Source: Chryseobacterium indologenes
GTDB taxonomy: Bacteria > Bacteroidota > Bacteroidia > Flavobacteriales > Weeksellaceae
Direction of reading: 5' to 3'
DNA: 64,000 nt
Assembly (NCBI RefSeq): GCF_018362995.1
Contig: NZ_CP074372.1
Location: 1,364,001 to 1,428,000, forward strand
The number at the start of each line of letters is the position of its first letter. The stretch's first letter is position 1. Under the pieces are notes generated by a model. That model did no database searches, was not told where the DNA came from, and saw only the letters and a list, made by a program, of their open reading frames with translations. Both the position numbers and the translations under genes were made by a program. Shown piece after piece: positions 44,711 to 53,840 of this stretch.

Positions 44711-46129
44711 TTAATTGTTTGCTGTTTGCCAAGAAGTATGGAATACTCCTTCCCTGTCAGTACGCTGATAGGTATGAGCTCCGAAATAATCACGCTGAGC
44801 CTGGATCAGATTCACAGGAAGAGATTCTGTAGTGTAAGCATCAAAATATCCTAAAGCGGTTTGGATACCCAAACTTGAAATACCGTTTGCAGCAGCATAT
44901 CCGGCAGTTTTTCTTAAAGATTTTATTTTTGATTTTACCAATTCAGAAATATCGTGATCAAGTAGAATATTAGAAAGATCAGGATTTTGAGTATAGGCAG
45001 AATAGAATTTTTCCAGTAATACGGAACGAATGATACATCCTCCTCTCCAGATTTTCACAACATCTTTCAGTGGAATTTCAAAACCGTATTCCGTGGACGC
45101 TTTTACCAGTAAAGACAAACCTTGTGCATAGCTGATTAATGTTGAAAGAAAAAGAGCATCACCCACTTCCTTGATAAACAATTCTGTATTTTCCGGCTTT
45201 GTGATTTCTTTTTCAGCATATATTTTAGAAGCCTGAACTCTCTCATCCTTATAGGCGGATAAAATTCTTGACGTTACCGCAATATCAATGGTAGGAATAG
45301 AAACACCGATTTCCATAGCCTGCTCAGAAGTCCATTTTCCGGTTCCTTTCGCTCCTGCTTTATCTAAAATCTGATCAACAAGATAATTTTCCGTGAATGA
45401 ATCCTTTTGGGTAAAAATATCTCTGGTAATTTCAATAAGGAATGAATTCATTTCTCCGTTATTCCAGTCTCTGAAAACTTCATAGAGCTGTTCGTTATTC
45501 AGACCGGCTCCTCTTTTAAGCAGATCATAAGCTTCACTGATAAGCTGCATAATGGCATATTCAATACCGTTGTGCACCATTTTCACATAGTTTCCGGCAG
45601 ATCCTTTCCCCATATACGCTGTACATGCTTCGTTGTCTACTTTTGCAGCAATAGCTTCAAGCATAGGCTTAAGAAGTTTGAAAGCTTCCAGATCACCTCC
45701 AGGCATTATACTGGGACCTCTTCTGGCTCCTTTTTCTCCTCCTGAAACTCCCATTCCCATAAAATGCAGTTTTTTTGATGCCAGATCAGCAACACGCCTG
45801 TTGGTATCTTCAAAATAAGAATTCCCTGCATCAATTACGATATCACCTTCATTCAGAAGCGGGGTAATGTTTTCCAGCACTGCATCTACAGGTTTTCCTG
45901 CAGGAACCATAAGAATAATTTTTCTTGGAACTTCTAAGGCAGATACAAAATCTTCTAAAGAGCCTGTACCTTTTACTTTCATTTCTGAAGTGGCACCGTT
46001 CTCTAATTCTTTTACTTTCTCCTGATCAAGATCAAATCCTGCGATTGAAAATCCGTTGTCAGCAATATTGTAAAGAAGATTCCGCCCCATCACTCCAAGG
46101 CCAACTATCCCATAACTATATCTTTCCAT
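44711..46129 (-). CDS. gnd: 6-phosphogluconate dehydrogenase, decarboxylating
   Basis: A 472-residue enzyme converting 6-phosphogluconate to ribulose-5-phosphate and CO2, giving NADPH. IVGLGVMGRNLLYNIADNG is the dinucleotide-binding motif, GGEKGARRGPSIMPGG the substrate loop, and YVKMVHNGIEYA contains the catalytic Lys. The C-terminal tail AQRDYFGAHTYQRTDREG completes the dimer site. It leads the gnd-zwf-pgl operon, so the genes are ordered opposite to the pathway. Confidence 0.96.
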   Translation of the reverse strand: MERYSYGIVGLGVMGRNLLYNIADNGFSIAGFDLDQEKVKELENGATSEMKVKGTGSLEDFVSALEVPRKIILMVPAGKPVDAVLENITPLLNEGDIVIDAGNSYFEDTNRRVADLASKKLHFMGMGVSGGEKGARRGPSIMPGGDLEAFKLLKPMLEAIAAKVDNEACTAYMGKGSAGNYVKMVHNGIEYAIMQLISEAYDLLKRGAGLNNEQLYEVFRDWNNGEMNSFLIEITRDIFTQKDSFTENYLVDQILDKAGAKGTGKWTSEQAMEIGVSIPTIDIAVTSRILSAYKDERVQASKIYAEKEITKPENTELFIKEVGDALFLSTLISYAQGLSLLVKASTEYGFEIPLKDVVKIWRGGCIIRSVLLEKFYSAYTQNPDLSNILLDHDISELVKSKIKSLRKTAGYAAANGISSLGIQTALGYFDAYTTESLPVNLIQAQRDYFGAHTYQRTDREGVFHTSWQTANN

Positions 46130-46355
46130 TATATTGGTATTAATATGAATTTTTAATTACAGAGAATAAAATTACGTAAATGCCTATAAGGAAAAAAATA
46201 AAGGACGAAAAAAATTCATAAGACTTCCGTTTTTTCCTCATTTATAAGCTACTAATATTCACATTTTCATACAGTTTTCTTTTTATAGAATAAAATTCAA
46301 TCATTATTATGGTAATCATCTATTAAAACAGTCTGTTTTTTGGTATAATTAAACT

Positions 46356-46363
46356 TATATTTG
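46356..46363 (+). promoter_or_regulatory. -7 promoter box of the hypothetical gene at 46381
   Basis: TATATTTG, 17 bases before the ATG. Confidence 0.5.
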
Positions 46364-46380
46364 CCAAAATTTATAAAGTA

Positions 46381-46740
46381 ATGAACTATAAACTTGAACT
46401 CAACACTCAGGAACCTAATTCTAAAATCGTTTTTAATACCATCAAATTTGATTCGTTCAAGATTAATATAGTTGAAAGATATATCGGGTCAATGAAGGCT
46501 CGTCCTACATTATGTGAAGTTTTATTTAAGGTAAGAACTTTGGATGATGTAATTATCAACAGAAGAGATGGTAATATAAGAGTAAAGATTAAAGGTGATG
46601 ATTTCGAAACGTATCAGAAATTATCCAGAGACCTGAATTCTTATGAGTATAAAAACAAATTGATCAACAGAAAAGAGGTAGAAGAGAATTATGTTCATTT
46701 CATCCTGAGTTTAGTGATCACAAATTATCAGCTTAATTAA
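46381..46740 (+). CDS. Unrecognised small soluble protein
   Basis: A 119-residue protein with no signal peptide and no membrane span. It is charged and beta-rich in the first 75 residues (KIVFNTIKFDSFKINIVERY, RPTLCEVLFKVRTLDDVI) with a helical C-terminus (ENYVHFILSLVITNYQLN). I do not recognise the family. It has a good promoter and its own terminator (46754-46787), so it looks like a real single-gene unit. Confidence 0.7.
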   Translation: MNYKLELNTQEPNSKIVFNTIKFDSFKINIVERYIGSMKARPTLCEVLFKVRTLDDVIINRRDGNIRVKIKGDDFETYQKLSRDLNSYEYKNKLINRKEVEENYVHFILSLVITNYQLN

Positions 46741-46753
46741 ACTGTTTTTGGGG

Positions 46754-46787
46754 ATTGTCTCTTTATGTTTGTGGAGAGACAATTTTC
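46754..46787 (+). terminator. Terminator after the gene at 46381
   Basis: ATTGTCTCT pairs with AGAGACAAT over a 12-base loop, followed by TTTTC. Confidence 0.7.
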
Positions 46788-46906
46788 AAAAATATAATGC
46801 ATAGGAAGCAGAGATTTTTATTATTCTGAAAACTGCAAAATTACCCGGAAAAGAATATTTGTTTTTCAGCACTTTCTGCCTGAAATACTTTTAGGCGAAA
46901 TAAGGT

Positions 46907-47728
46907 TTAAATTAAATTATTCGTTATTACGTAGGATATTGCTTCGATAATATTCTTCACGCCAATTCTTTCAAATAATTTACTTCTGTGAAATTTTATG
47001 GTGCTGGGTGACACATACAATTGTTCTGCAATTTCTTCTATTTTTAATCCCTGAAGATAAAGTCTTATAATTTCAATTTCCCTTGTTTTTAAGGTGATTT
47101 TACATTCTTCCGTCCATTTTCCTGTAAAGAGATTATATTTCCAATACGTTTCTGAGGTATTGGATATGATCCGGATATTTCCTGCAGTCCGATTAAGGGA
47201 ATAGGATACTACACAGGCTATTTTAGAAATTTCTCCATTATTATTAAGTTCTATAGGTGTAATTCTTTGATTGACAAGCACATCTATGCTATTTTCATTT
47301 TTAAGATGAAAATCATAAGTCATGGTGTGTACCTTTTTCTCTTCAGGTGAAAGGCATTCAAAGAATTTAAGGCCAGTAGTTCTCACTCTCCGTAGTATTT
47401 CAAGATCTTCTTTCTTGGCATATTTCCAAAAAAAATTATAACCCATTTTTTCAATCTCAGCAGCCCGAAAGCCCGAGAAAAGAAGAGGATTCTCTGAAAT
47501 AAATACTAGTTTTCTGGTATTAAAATCTTCAATATAAACAGAGCCCACACTGGTTCCCAATACTGCTTTGAGCACATTAAAATATTCGTTTGTACTCTCT
47601 TTTTCAAAAATTGTTGCACCAGACGTGTTCCTGGGATACAATAAATTTATTTTATCACTCATATTCTTGACATAATAATAAGGGTGAAAAACTATTTTTC
47701 TATTGATTACTTTTGCAAACATATTCAT
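46907..47728 (-). CDS. LuxR-type regulator with PAS-like sensor
   Basis: A 273-residue protein. A PAS-like region (about 55-185; VYIEDFNTRKLVFISENPLL, then FRAAEIEKMGYNFFWKYAKK) precedes a C-terminal LuxR HTH (LKTREIEIIRLYLQGLKIEE then IAEQLYVSPSTIKFHRSKLF). There is no receiver domain, so it is not a classical two-component response regulator. Its signal is unknown. It is divergent from the large T9SS gene across a 626-base gap and may regulate it. Confidence 0.85.
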   Translation of the reverse strand: MNMFAKVINRKIVFHPYYYVKNMSDKINLLYPRNTSGATIFEKESTNEYFNVLKAVLGTSVGSVYIEDFNTRKLVFISENPLLFSGFRAAEIEKMGYNFFWKYAKKEDLEILRRVRTTGLKFFECLSPEEKKVHTMTYDFHLKNENSIDVLVNQRITPIELNNNGEISKIACVVSYSLNRTAGNIRIISNTSETYWKYNLFTGKWTEECKITLKTREIEIIRLYLQGLKIEEIAEQLYVSPSTIKFHRSKLFERIGVKNIIEAISYVITNNLI

Positions 47729-48354
47729 AATTAAATTAAATAAAAAAAACCATCAAAAACTAATTATAATTAAACGTAAGTTTGCAAAACATTTATTTCA
47801 ATAACAAAAAAAACATTAAATTAACTAATTTTATTACATTTTTCACATTTAAAAAGAAATTTTTATGTATTATGCACGTAAAGAAACAGGATTAAGTTTA
47901 AAAAATTAAAAAAAAAAATTTATTATTAAAAGAAAATTTTGAATATTCTCTTTACTAAAGCACTTCAACAAAAGATCATTTTAAATTAATTCATTAAACT
48001 TTGATTTAAAAACTATACGAAAGTATAGCCATTTTATATTTTAATTAAATTATTTTTACCCTACCATAAAATAGAGATTAATCTAAGAAACATATAAGAA
48101 TGAAAAAATCCAGACGTATTATAACTACTTAACTAACGAACATATATGTGGACGTTTTATAGTAAACCAACACAAATATGCCTTTGAAGCCATTTCATCT
48201 ATTTTATATCCTGTTATTTTTCTGTTAATCTATTGATTATTTTTTTCATAGAAATAACACATGGAAACATATAATTCACAAAAAATTAATAACGGAATCA
48301 TAATCATTTTTTAAAAAAGAATTCGTAATTTTTAGAATCAAAATTCAGCAATGC
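47729..48354. other. Long AT-rich intergenic region upstream of the T9SS adhesin-like gene
   Basis: 626 bases, extremely AT-rich, with poly-A runs. I see only a small inverted repeat CTATAC-GAAA-GTATAG (48013-48028) and a 10-codon ORF near 48100 that I do not believe. It presumably contains divergent promoters, but no clear TAnnTTTG box stands out. Confidence 0.65.
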
Positions 48355-51177
48355 ATGAAAAGATTTATATTTAGTTTATTGTTCCTGATATTGGGTATCT
48401 TTATCTCTGCTCAAAGAGATACAGACCACTGGATTGCACCTTATTACGCCTCTGTAAATTATACCCAGGCATTATATCTTTCTACCGATTCTATAACTCC
48501 TTTTGTTGTTACAATTAACAGTAATAACGTCCCGATTGGTAATGTAACCATCAGCAAAGGAGCTCCTCAGACTTTTGTTGTACCCGTTGGCAATATAGCC
48601 GCAAATGTTAAATCAGATGCTTTTACTACTATCAACAAAGGTTTATATGTACAAGGAACAAAGCCATTCTATTGTTCATTAAGAATGGTAAGCAATACCA
48701 CACACGCTGAAATTATAACAAGTAAAGGAAAAGCCGGGATTGGCAAAGAATTTTATGTAGCCGGAACTCCTACTACCGCATCATCAACCATATATAACTT
48801 CACTGCCGGTATATTGGCAACAGAAAACAATACAGTTATCACTACTACTTGGAACGGAAATGTAACATTTTTTGGAGGAATACCGGCAACCCACTCACAA
48901 ACAATTACTCTTAACAAAGGACAATCTTTTATTTTTGCAGGAGGTCCGGGAGTGGGAGGTCAAAACCTATCGGCTTTTATTGGAGCTAAAATTGTTTCTG
49001 ATAAACCAATTACCCTTACCAATGGAAATGTCAATGGAAATTTTGGAAGTAACACCAGTATGGGGTCAGATGCGATTCTTGATCAATCGGTACCTACAGA
49101 AAGACTCGGAAGTACTTTTGCTATGGTAAGAACCAGATCTACCAATGCCGATTTGGAAGGAGGTATCATTATAGGCACAGAAAACAACACCCAAATATTT
49201 ATCAATGGTTCCAACACTCCTATTGCAACCATCAACAGTGGGGAATTTTATAGAGTTTCAGGAAGCAACTATGTTCAGCAGGGAACTTCCGGACACTTTA
49301 ATATGTTTATTACAACTTCAAAAAATGTATATTTATATCAGTTGGTTTCTGTAAATAACAGCAGTGCAACCTGTGGTTTCAACTACATCCCGCCATTAAA
49401 CTGCTTTCTGCCCCGAAAAATTGAAGAAATCGGGAAGATCAATGAAATGCCAACGGGACCGGGAGTAACAAGCACTGTCCCAACCGGAGCAATTGTAAAA
49501 CTGAATATTTTAACGGAAACCGGAGCTAATGTAACTGTAAACGGAAATACACCTACAGCTGCAGAAGGACCTTTTGCATTGACAGGAAATAGCAGTTGGG
49601 TGACCTATGCCATCCCATCTATCACCGGAAATATAACAGTGGTTTCTGATAAAGCTGTAACAGCAGGTATTAATGGTGGTTACAGCACATCCGGATACGG
49701 AGGTTATTTTGCCGGTTTCTCTTCTATCCCTCTAATTTCAAAAAAAACAGGGGATTGTATTCCGGGTATTGTACTGGAAGTCAATGATAGCTACGACACC
49801 TACCAATGGTTCCTGAACGGAAACCCTATTAACGGAGCCAATACCAATACTTATACTCCGTTGATTTCTGGGAATTATACAGTGAAAATTGCAGTAAGCA
49901 CTTGCCCTCCGGCAACTACCCCGGTTTATAAAGTATATACATGTCTTGTGGAATCTACAAAAGCGATTACTGTTTGTGAAGGACAACAGGCTATCGTACC
50001 AGAATTTACCAATTCTACCCAAACTTATGTTCCAAGTACGGTGACTATCATTACTCCTCCGGCAAACGGTACAGCTACCATTGATGCCGCAGGAGTGATT
50101 AATTATGTTCCCAATTTCGGCTATCTGGGTACCGATACTATAGTTTATAAGTTTTGTGGAAACGATCCGGATTTTACTGATTGTGAGCAAATAACTGTAA
50201 CATTAAAAGTTTCTGAAAGCCCAATCGTCAAAGATGCAGCTTTAAGGTCATGCTTCCAACCGTCTAATCCTGTGCTTGGAGTATTTAATTTAACAACAGC
50301 AGGAGTTAATGTACAACCAGGAACGATTAAGCATTATTATCCGTCTCCTACCGATGCGCATAATGGGACAAATGAAATTCTGAATCCAGCCAATTACATT
50401 GCTCCTAACGGTGTGGTTTACATCAAGGTAAGTAATACCGACGGATGTTACAAAATTGCAGAAGTAACCCTTACTGTTATTCCTCCTACCTACTCAGAAG
50501 TATTAAAGGATAAAATTATCTGTATGGAAAATACGACAACATTAGATGCGGGACCAGGCTACACTTCTTACGAATGGAGTACGGGAGCAACAACACAGTC
50601 TATCAAGAATGTAGGGGTTGGAACCTATTGGGTAGATCTTAAAACCAGAGAATGTACCACCAGACAAACAGTAAAGATATACGCTTCTGAAAATCCTGTT
50701 ATTTCAGATATTAACATCAACAATAATACGGTTACTTTAAACGTAATTGCAGGAACAGCACCTTATCAGTATTCTATGGACAATATCAACTGGCAGGATG
50801 AAAATATATTTACCAATATATCTCGTGGAAGCCATACTTTCTATGTAAGGGATTCATACAAATGTGTTCCTCTGCAGGTAGAGATTACGGTTCCTAATCT
50901 AATCAATATTATCACTCCTAACGGTGACGGAATTAATGACGTCCTTGATTATTCTGCTCTGGCAAATAAAAATAATTTCACATTCAGCATCTATGACAGA
51001 TATGGAAGTAAGCTTCATGTAGGAAGTAAATTAAACGGATTTAAATGGGACGGAGCTATGGATGGTAAAAAAGTACCTACCGGAACTTACTGGTTTGATA
51101 TGGGCTGGAATGAGAACAACACAAAACAAACTCCAATAAAATACACGGGATGGGTTGTAGTAAAAAACAGGAATTAG
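48355..51177 (+). CDS. Large secreted T9SS type B protein with IgGFc-binding-like and Ig-like domains
   Basis: A 940-residue protein with signal peptide MKRFIFSLLFLILGIFISAQ. Residues about 20-350 resemble the IgGFc-binding protein N-terminal domain (HWIAPYYASVNYTQALYLST; GKEFYVAGTP). Ig/cadherin-like modules follow (about 540-640, NGTATIDAAGVINYVPNFGY; and about 720-845). The last ~85 residues are the gliding-motility-associated T9SS type B sorting domain (NIITPNGDGINDVLDYSALA then FSIYDRYGSKLH). Proteins with this tail are exported by the type IX system and held at the surface or in the medium. It is probably an adhesin or surface protein; the target is unknown. Confidence 0.9.
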   Translation: MKRFIFSLLFLILGIFISAQRDTDHWIAPYYASVNYTQALYLSTDSITPFVVTINSNNVPIGNVTISKGAPQTFVVPVGNIAANVKSDAFTTINKGLYVQGTKPFYCSLRMVSNTTHAEIITSKGKAGIGKEFYVAGTPTTASSTIYNFTAGILATENNTVITTTWNGNVTFFGGIPATHSQTITLNKGQSFIFAGGPGVGGQNLSAFIGAKIVSDKPITLTNGNVNGNFGSNTSMGSDAILDQSVPTERLGSTFAMVRTRSTNADLEGGIIIGTENNTQIFINGSNTPIATINSGEFYRVSGSNYVQQGTSGHFNMFITTSKNVYLYQLVSVNNSSATCGFNYIPPLNCFLPRKIEEIGKINEMPTGPGVTSTVPTGAIVKLNILTETGANVTVNGNTPTAAEGPFALTGNSSWVTYAIPSITGNITVVSDKAVTAGINGGYSTSGYGGYFAGFSSIPLISKKTGDCIPGIVLEVNDSYDTYQWFLNGNPINGANTNTYTPLISGNYTVKIAVSTCPPATTPVYKVYTCLVESTKAITVCEGQQAIVPEFTNSTQTYVPSTVTIITPPANGTATIDAAGVINYVPNFGYLGTDTIVYKFCGNDPDFTDCEQITVTLKVSESPIVKDAALRSCFQPSNPVLGVFNLTTAGVNVQPGTIKHYYPSPTDAHNGTNEILNPANYIAPNGVVYIKVSNTDGCYKIAEVTLTVIPPTYSEVLKDKIICMENTTTLDAGPGYTSYEWSTGATTQSIKNVGVGTYWVDLKTRECTTRQTVKIYASENPVISDININNNTVTLNVIAGTAPYQYSMDNINWQDENIFTNISRGSHTFYVRDSYKCVPLQVEITVPNLINIITPNGDGINDVLDYSALANKNNFTFSIYDRYGSKLHVGSKLNGFKWDGAMDGKKVPTGTYWFDMGWNENNTKQTPIKYTGWVVVKNRN

Positions 51178-51227
51178 TTCCAACCTTGCACAGTAAATCA
51201 TTGGATATTTAAACCTCTATTTTTATT

Positions 51228-51665
51228 ATGAAAAAGTTATTATATATATTCTTAATCATCACTTCAGGCTTACTTTGGAGCCAGAAAAACAGCAATGTAC
51301 AATTTGCGGTTTACAATGATGCCATCGGAACTGCCAGCATGTTCGATCTTTACAAAAGCAGTATTGAAAAAGTAAACGTTTATAAAACCAAGACCAGCCT
51401 GCCCTCTCATTTAAAGAAATTCGATTATCTTGCGGATAATGGCTTAATAGAGATCAGGTTTAAAAAAAATGAAGGTTATCCTGATAGTTTGTCGTTGGAA
51501 ATGCTGAATGAGCAGAGCAATCTTCCTAAAGACAGTCCTGTGTTTATTGAAGGATATCAGTTTAATGACACCGCTACCAGAATCTACAGTGAAATGATCG
51601 CCAATATTGAACTTTCAGATTTTAATGGACAAAAATGTATCCATATTTCCACGATAAGAAATTAA
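51228..51665 (+). CDS. Small secreted protein of unknown function
   Basis: A 145-residue protein with a signal peptide (MKKLLYIFLIITSGLLWSQK). The mature part is charged and has no cysteine apart from one near the C-terminus, and no known motif. It lies 50 bases downstream of the T9SS adhesin-like gene on the same strand, so it is probably co-transcribed and may be a partner or chaperone. I do not recognise the family. Confidence 0.72.
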   Translation: MKKLLYIFLIITSGLLWSQKNSNVQFAVYNDAIGTASMFDLYKSSIEKVNVYKTKTSLPSHLKKFDYLADNGLIEIRFKKNEGYPDSLSLEMLNEQSNLPKDSPVFIEGYQFNDTATRIYSEMIANIELSDFNGQKCIHISTIRN

Positions 51666-51696
51666 TGACTGTATTGACAGGGTATTAATATAAAAA

Positions 51697-51735
51697 GCAA
51701 GAGACTATTTCTAAATGAAATAGTCTCTTTTATTT
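51697..51735. terminator. Bidirectional terminator
   Basis: AGAGACTATTTC pairs perfectly with GAAATAGTCTCT over TAAAT, with T-rich runs on both sides, between two convergent genes. Confidence 0.85.
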
Positions 51736-51750
51736 TGATATCTATATTCT

Positions 51751-53187
51751 TTATTTCAATAATCTGGAAAACCAAACATAAATATCCATATCACCGGGAA
51801 TATTCAGTTTTTTCCTGATATTATATTTTTTGGTCTGTACAGTCCTCACTGAGATAAATGTATAGTCTGCAATTTCTTTGGTAGAAAAATTCAGATAGAT
51901 GTAAGCACAGAATCTTATTTCCGATATTTTTAAAGGAGAAACTTTTAACAGCTCTTCTGAAAAACGGGGACAATATTCATGGAAACGGGTCATAAACTCA
52001 GGATTGTTTTCTTTGGCAAGCTGTATCACTTCCTTAAAGATACTCTCCTGTACCGGTAACTGATGAGGTACATCAATTTTGTCCAGGTTTTTACTTTTAT
52101 GTTTTCTATAGTAATACAGAAAAAGCAAGATAAAGAGAATACATGCCGCAATACTTATGGATAAGATGAAAAAGAGTCCTTTTGTTTCGTTCTTTATATT
52201 AGTATTTTCTAGTTCATTCTGTTTGTCTACATTATCATTCAGCGTTTGATTTTGTTCCCGGTTTACGGCCTCTATTTCCACCAGCCAGTTAGAATAGTAG
52301 CCAATACTATCTTTCTGACCAATACTCTTATATAAAGCATTAAGCTCATCTCCCACTGCAATTTGATAATTCTCACTTTTAAAATAATTTTTCGCGATAT
52401 TTTTGGAAATCCATAAATAGTGTTGTGCCTGTTCAACATTCTTAACCTCTCTAAAATATCTCCCCGCAAACAGAGAAGTAACATATTTCAAACCAATATC
52501 ATCTACTTTTTTTTCATTCCGAATGGCTTCTTCAATATAGATCCTGGCAGAATCCAATTTATTAAGGTCAGTATATATTCCTCCCAGATACGCAGAGGTC
52601 TTGTAACTATTACATAACCTGTTTTTATCTATCCGGTAGCGGTTACCTTTATTTTCTCTGTAGATTTTTGAAAATGTATAAGCAATTTTGCTATACTTCA
52701 ATGAGAGTTCCTTATCGGTCTCACGATATTTATCGGCATACTGCCTGTTGATCAGATAAATGAAATAAGCATTGTCCGTCTTCATTGCTTTATCATAGAT
52801 TTCATCCAATTGCTTATAAGCAGCAACCCTTTCACCTAATTTCTGGTATAGAAAAGATTTTTGCATATGAAGATAAAAGATAACTTCAAAGTCAGTATCT
52901 GAATTGATGAGATTTTCTTTTTCTACTTGATTGATATAATAAAAAGACTTCTTTGTATCATTCATTTTATCATAGATATTGGCAATCTTAAGATACCCTA
53001 ATGCGACACAATCATTGTATGAGTCTTTTTTGCAAACCTTAATAAGACTGTCAATCTTTTCTATTTCTTTGGGTCCGGCAATCGAGAAGTCTATATCAAA
53101 CAGAACATTCTTCAATTCTTCTTCTGTATGTTGTGAATAGAAAAAGGAAGAAATTAAAAAGAATAAAACAGTTAGTTTTTTCATCAT
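51751..53187 (-). CDS. TPR-containing membrane-anchored LuxR-type regulator
   Basis: A 478-residue protein with signal or first span (MMKKLTVLFFLISSFFYSQH), TPR-like helical repeats (about 25-320), a single membrane span (about 340-362, LFFILSISIAACILFILLFL) and a cytoplasmic LuxR-type HTH at the C-terminus (NFSTKEIADYTFISVRTVQT). This periplasmic TPR, span, HTH layout is a common Bacteroidota one-component sensor. It lies next to the surface-protein cluster and could regulate it. Ligand unknown. Confidence 0.85.
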   Translation of the reverse strand: MMKKLTVLFFLISSFFYSQHTEEELKNVLFDIDFSIAGPKEIEKIDSLIKVCKKDSYNDCVALGYLKIANIYDKMNDTKKSFYYINQVEKENLINSDTDFEVIFYLHMQKSFLYQKLGERVAAYKQLDEIYDKAMKTDNAYFIYLINRQYADKYRETDKELSLKYSKIAYTFSKIYRENKGNRYRIDKNRLCNSYKTSAYLGGIYTDLNKLDSARIYIEEAIRNEKKVDDIGLKYVTSLFAGRYFREVKNVEQAQHYLWISKNIAKNYFKSENYQIAVGDELNALYKSIGQKDSIGYYSNWLVEIEAVNREQNQTLNDNVDKQNELENTNIKNETKGLFFILSISIAACILFILLFLYYYRKHKSKNLDKIDVPHQLPVQESIFKEVIQLAKENNPEFMTRFHEYCPRFSEELLKVSPLKISEIRFCAYIYLNFSTKEIADYTFISVRTVQTKKYNIRKKLNIPGDMDIYVWFSRLLK

Positions 53188-53381
53188 AACACGATCAAAT
53201 AAAAATGCAATATTAATACTACATCACTGCCACATCAGCCGGAACACATACGTATCACATACACAATATACCGAAACAGCAAGAGAACATCACTTATAAT
53301 ACAAAATTAGCAATTACTTTTGAATACCCGAATATTATATTCATTCTCTAAAATCCATTGTTAGATACCTAATTTTTAAAA

Positions 53382-53722
53382 ATGAGAAAAATTCTATTAT
53401 CATTATTTTTGATATCAGGCTTCTGTCTTTCCAATGCCCAAAATTGGGAACCGGCTTCACAGAAAGTATCTGAAATCCGAAGAGAGGTGAAAAACCTGAA
53501 AGGTAAAGCTGATTACAAAATCTACAGTGCAGGTAGGAAGTGGACGGCGAGAGAATCAATATTACTTCGCTCATCAAAGGAATGTATGTCATCACCATAA
53601 AGGATGATAAGACGACTTATAATACAAAATTAATCAAGAATGTAATTAGTGTACCGTGTACCTACGGAAGATTATTACTGTCTGCGGGTACTTTTTACAA
53701 GAATTACCATTCAAAAAGATAA
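53382..53722 (+). pseudogene. Collapsed T9SS-exported protein gene
   Basis: The first frame encodes a signal peptide (MRKILLSLFLISGFCLSNAQ) and a short N-terminal stretch NWEPASQKVSEIRREVKNLK to about residue 55. The sequence then shifts frame near 53535 and continues as VDGERINITSLIKGMYVITI then KDDKTTYNTKLIKN, a typical T9SS type A C-terminal sorting tail. The whole middle of the expected protein is missing, so this is an internally deleted, frameshifted remnant. A terminator follows (53776-53815). Confidence 0.72.
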
Positions 53723-53775
53723 AATGTATATCATCTATATTTTTTAAAAAAATTTTTAATCATCGTTTGTATTGT

Positions 53776-53815
53776 GTACCTGCAAAATAAGTGGTTTTCT
53801 GCAGGTACCTTTTTT
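53776..53815 (+). terminator. Terminator after the T9SS remnant
   Basis: GTACCTGCA pairs with TGCAGGTAC over a 15-base loop, followed by CTTTTTT. Confidence 0.8.
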
Positions 53816-53840
53816 AAAATTACATTTAAAAAAATAAAAT

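Noticed and set aside
48100..48132. Ten-codon MKKSRRIITT ORF in the long gap before the T9SS adhesin
   Set aside because: Too short and without supporting promoter or conservation evidence.
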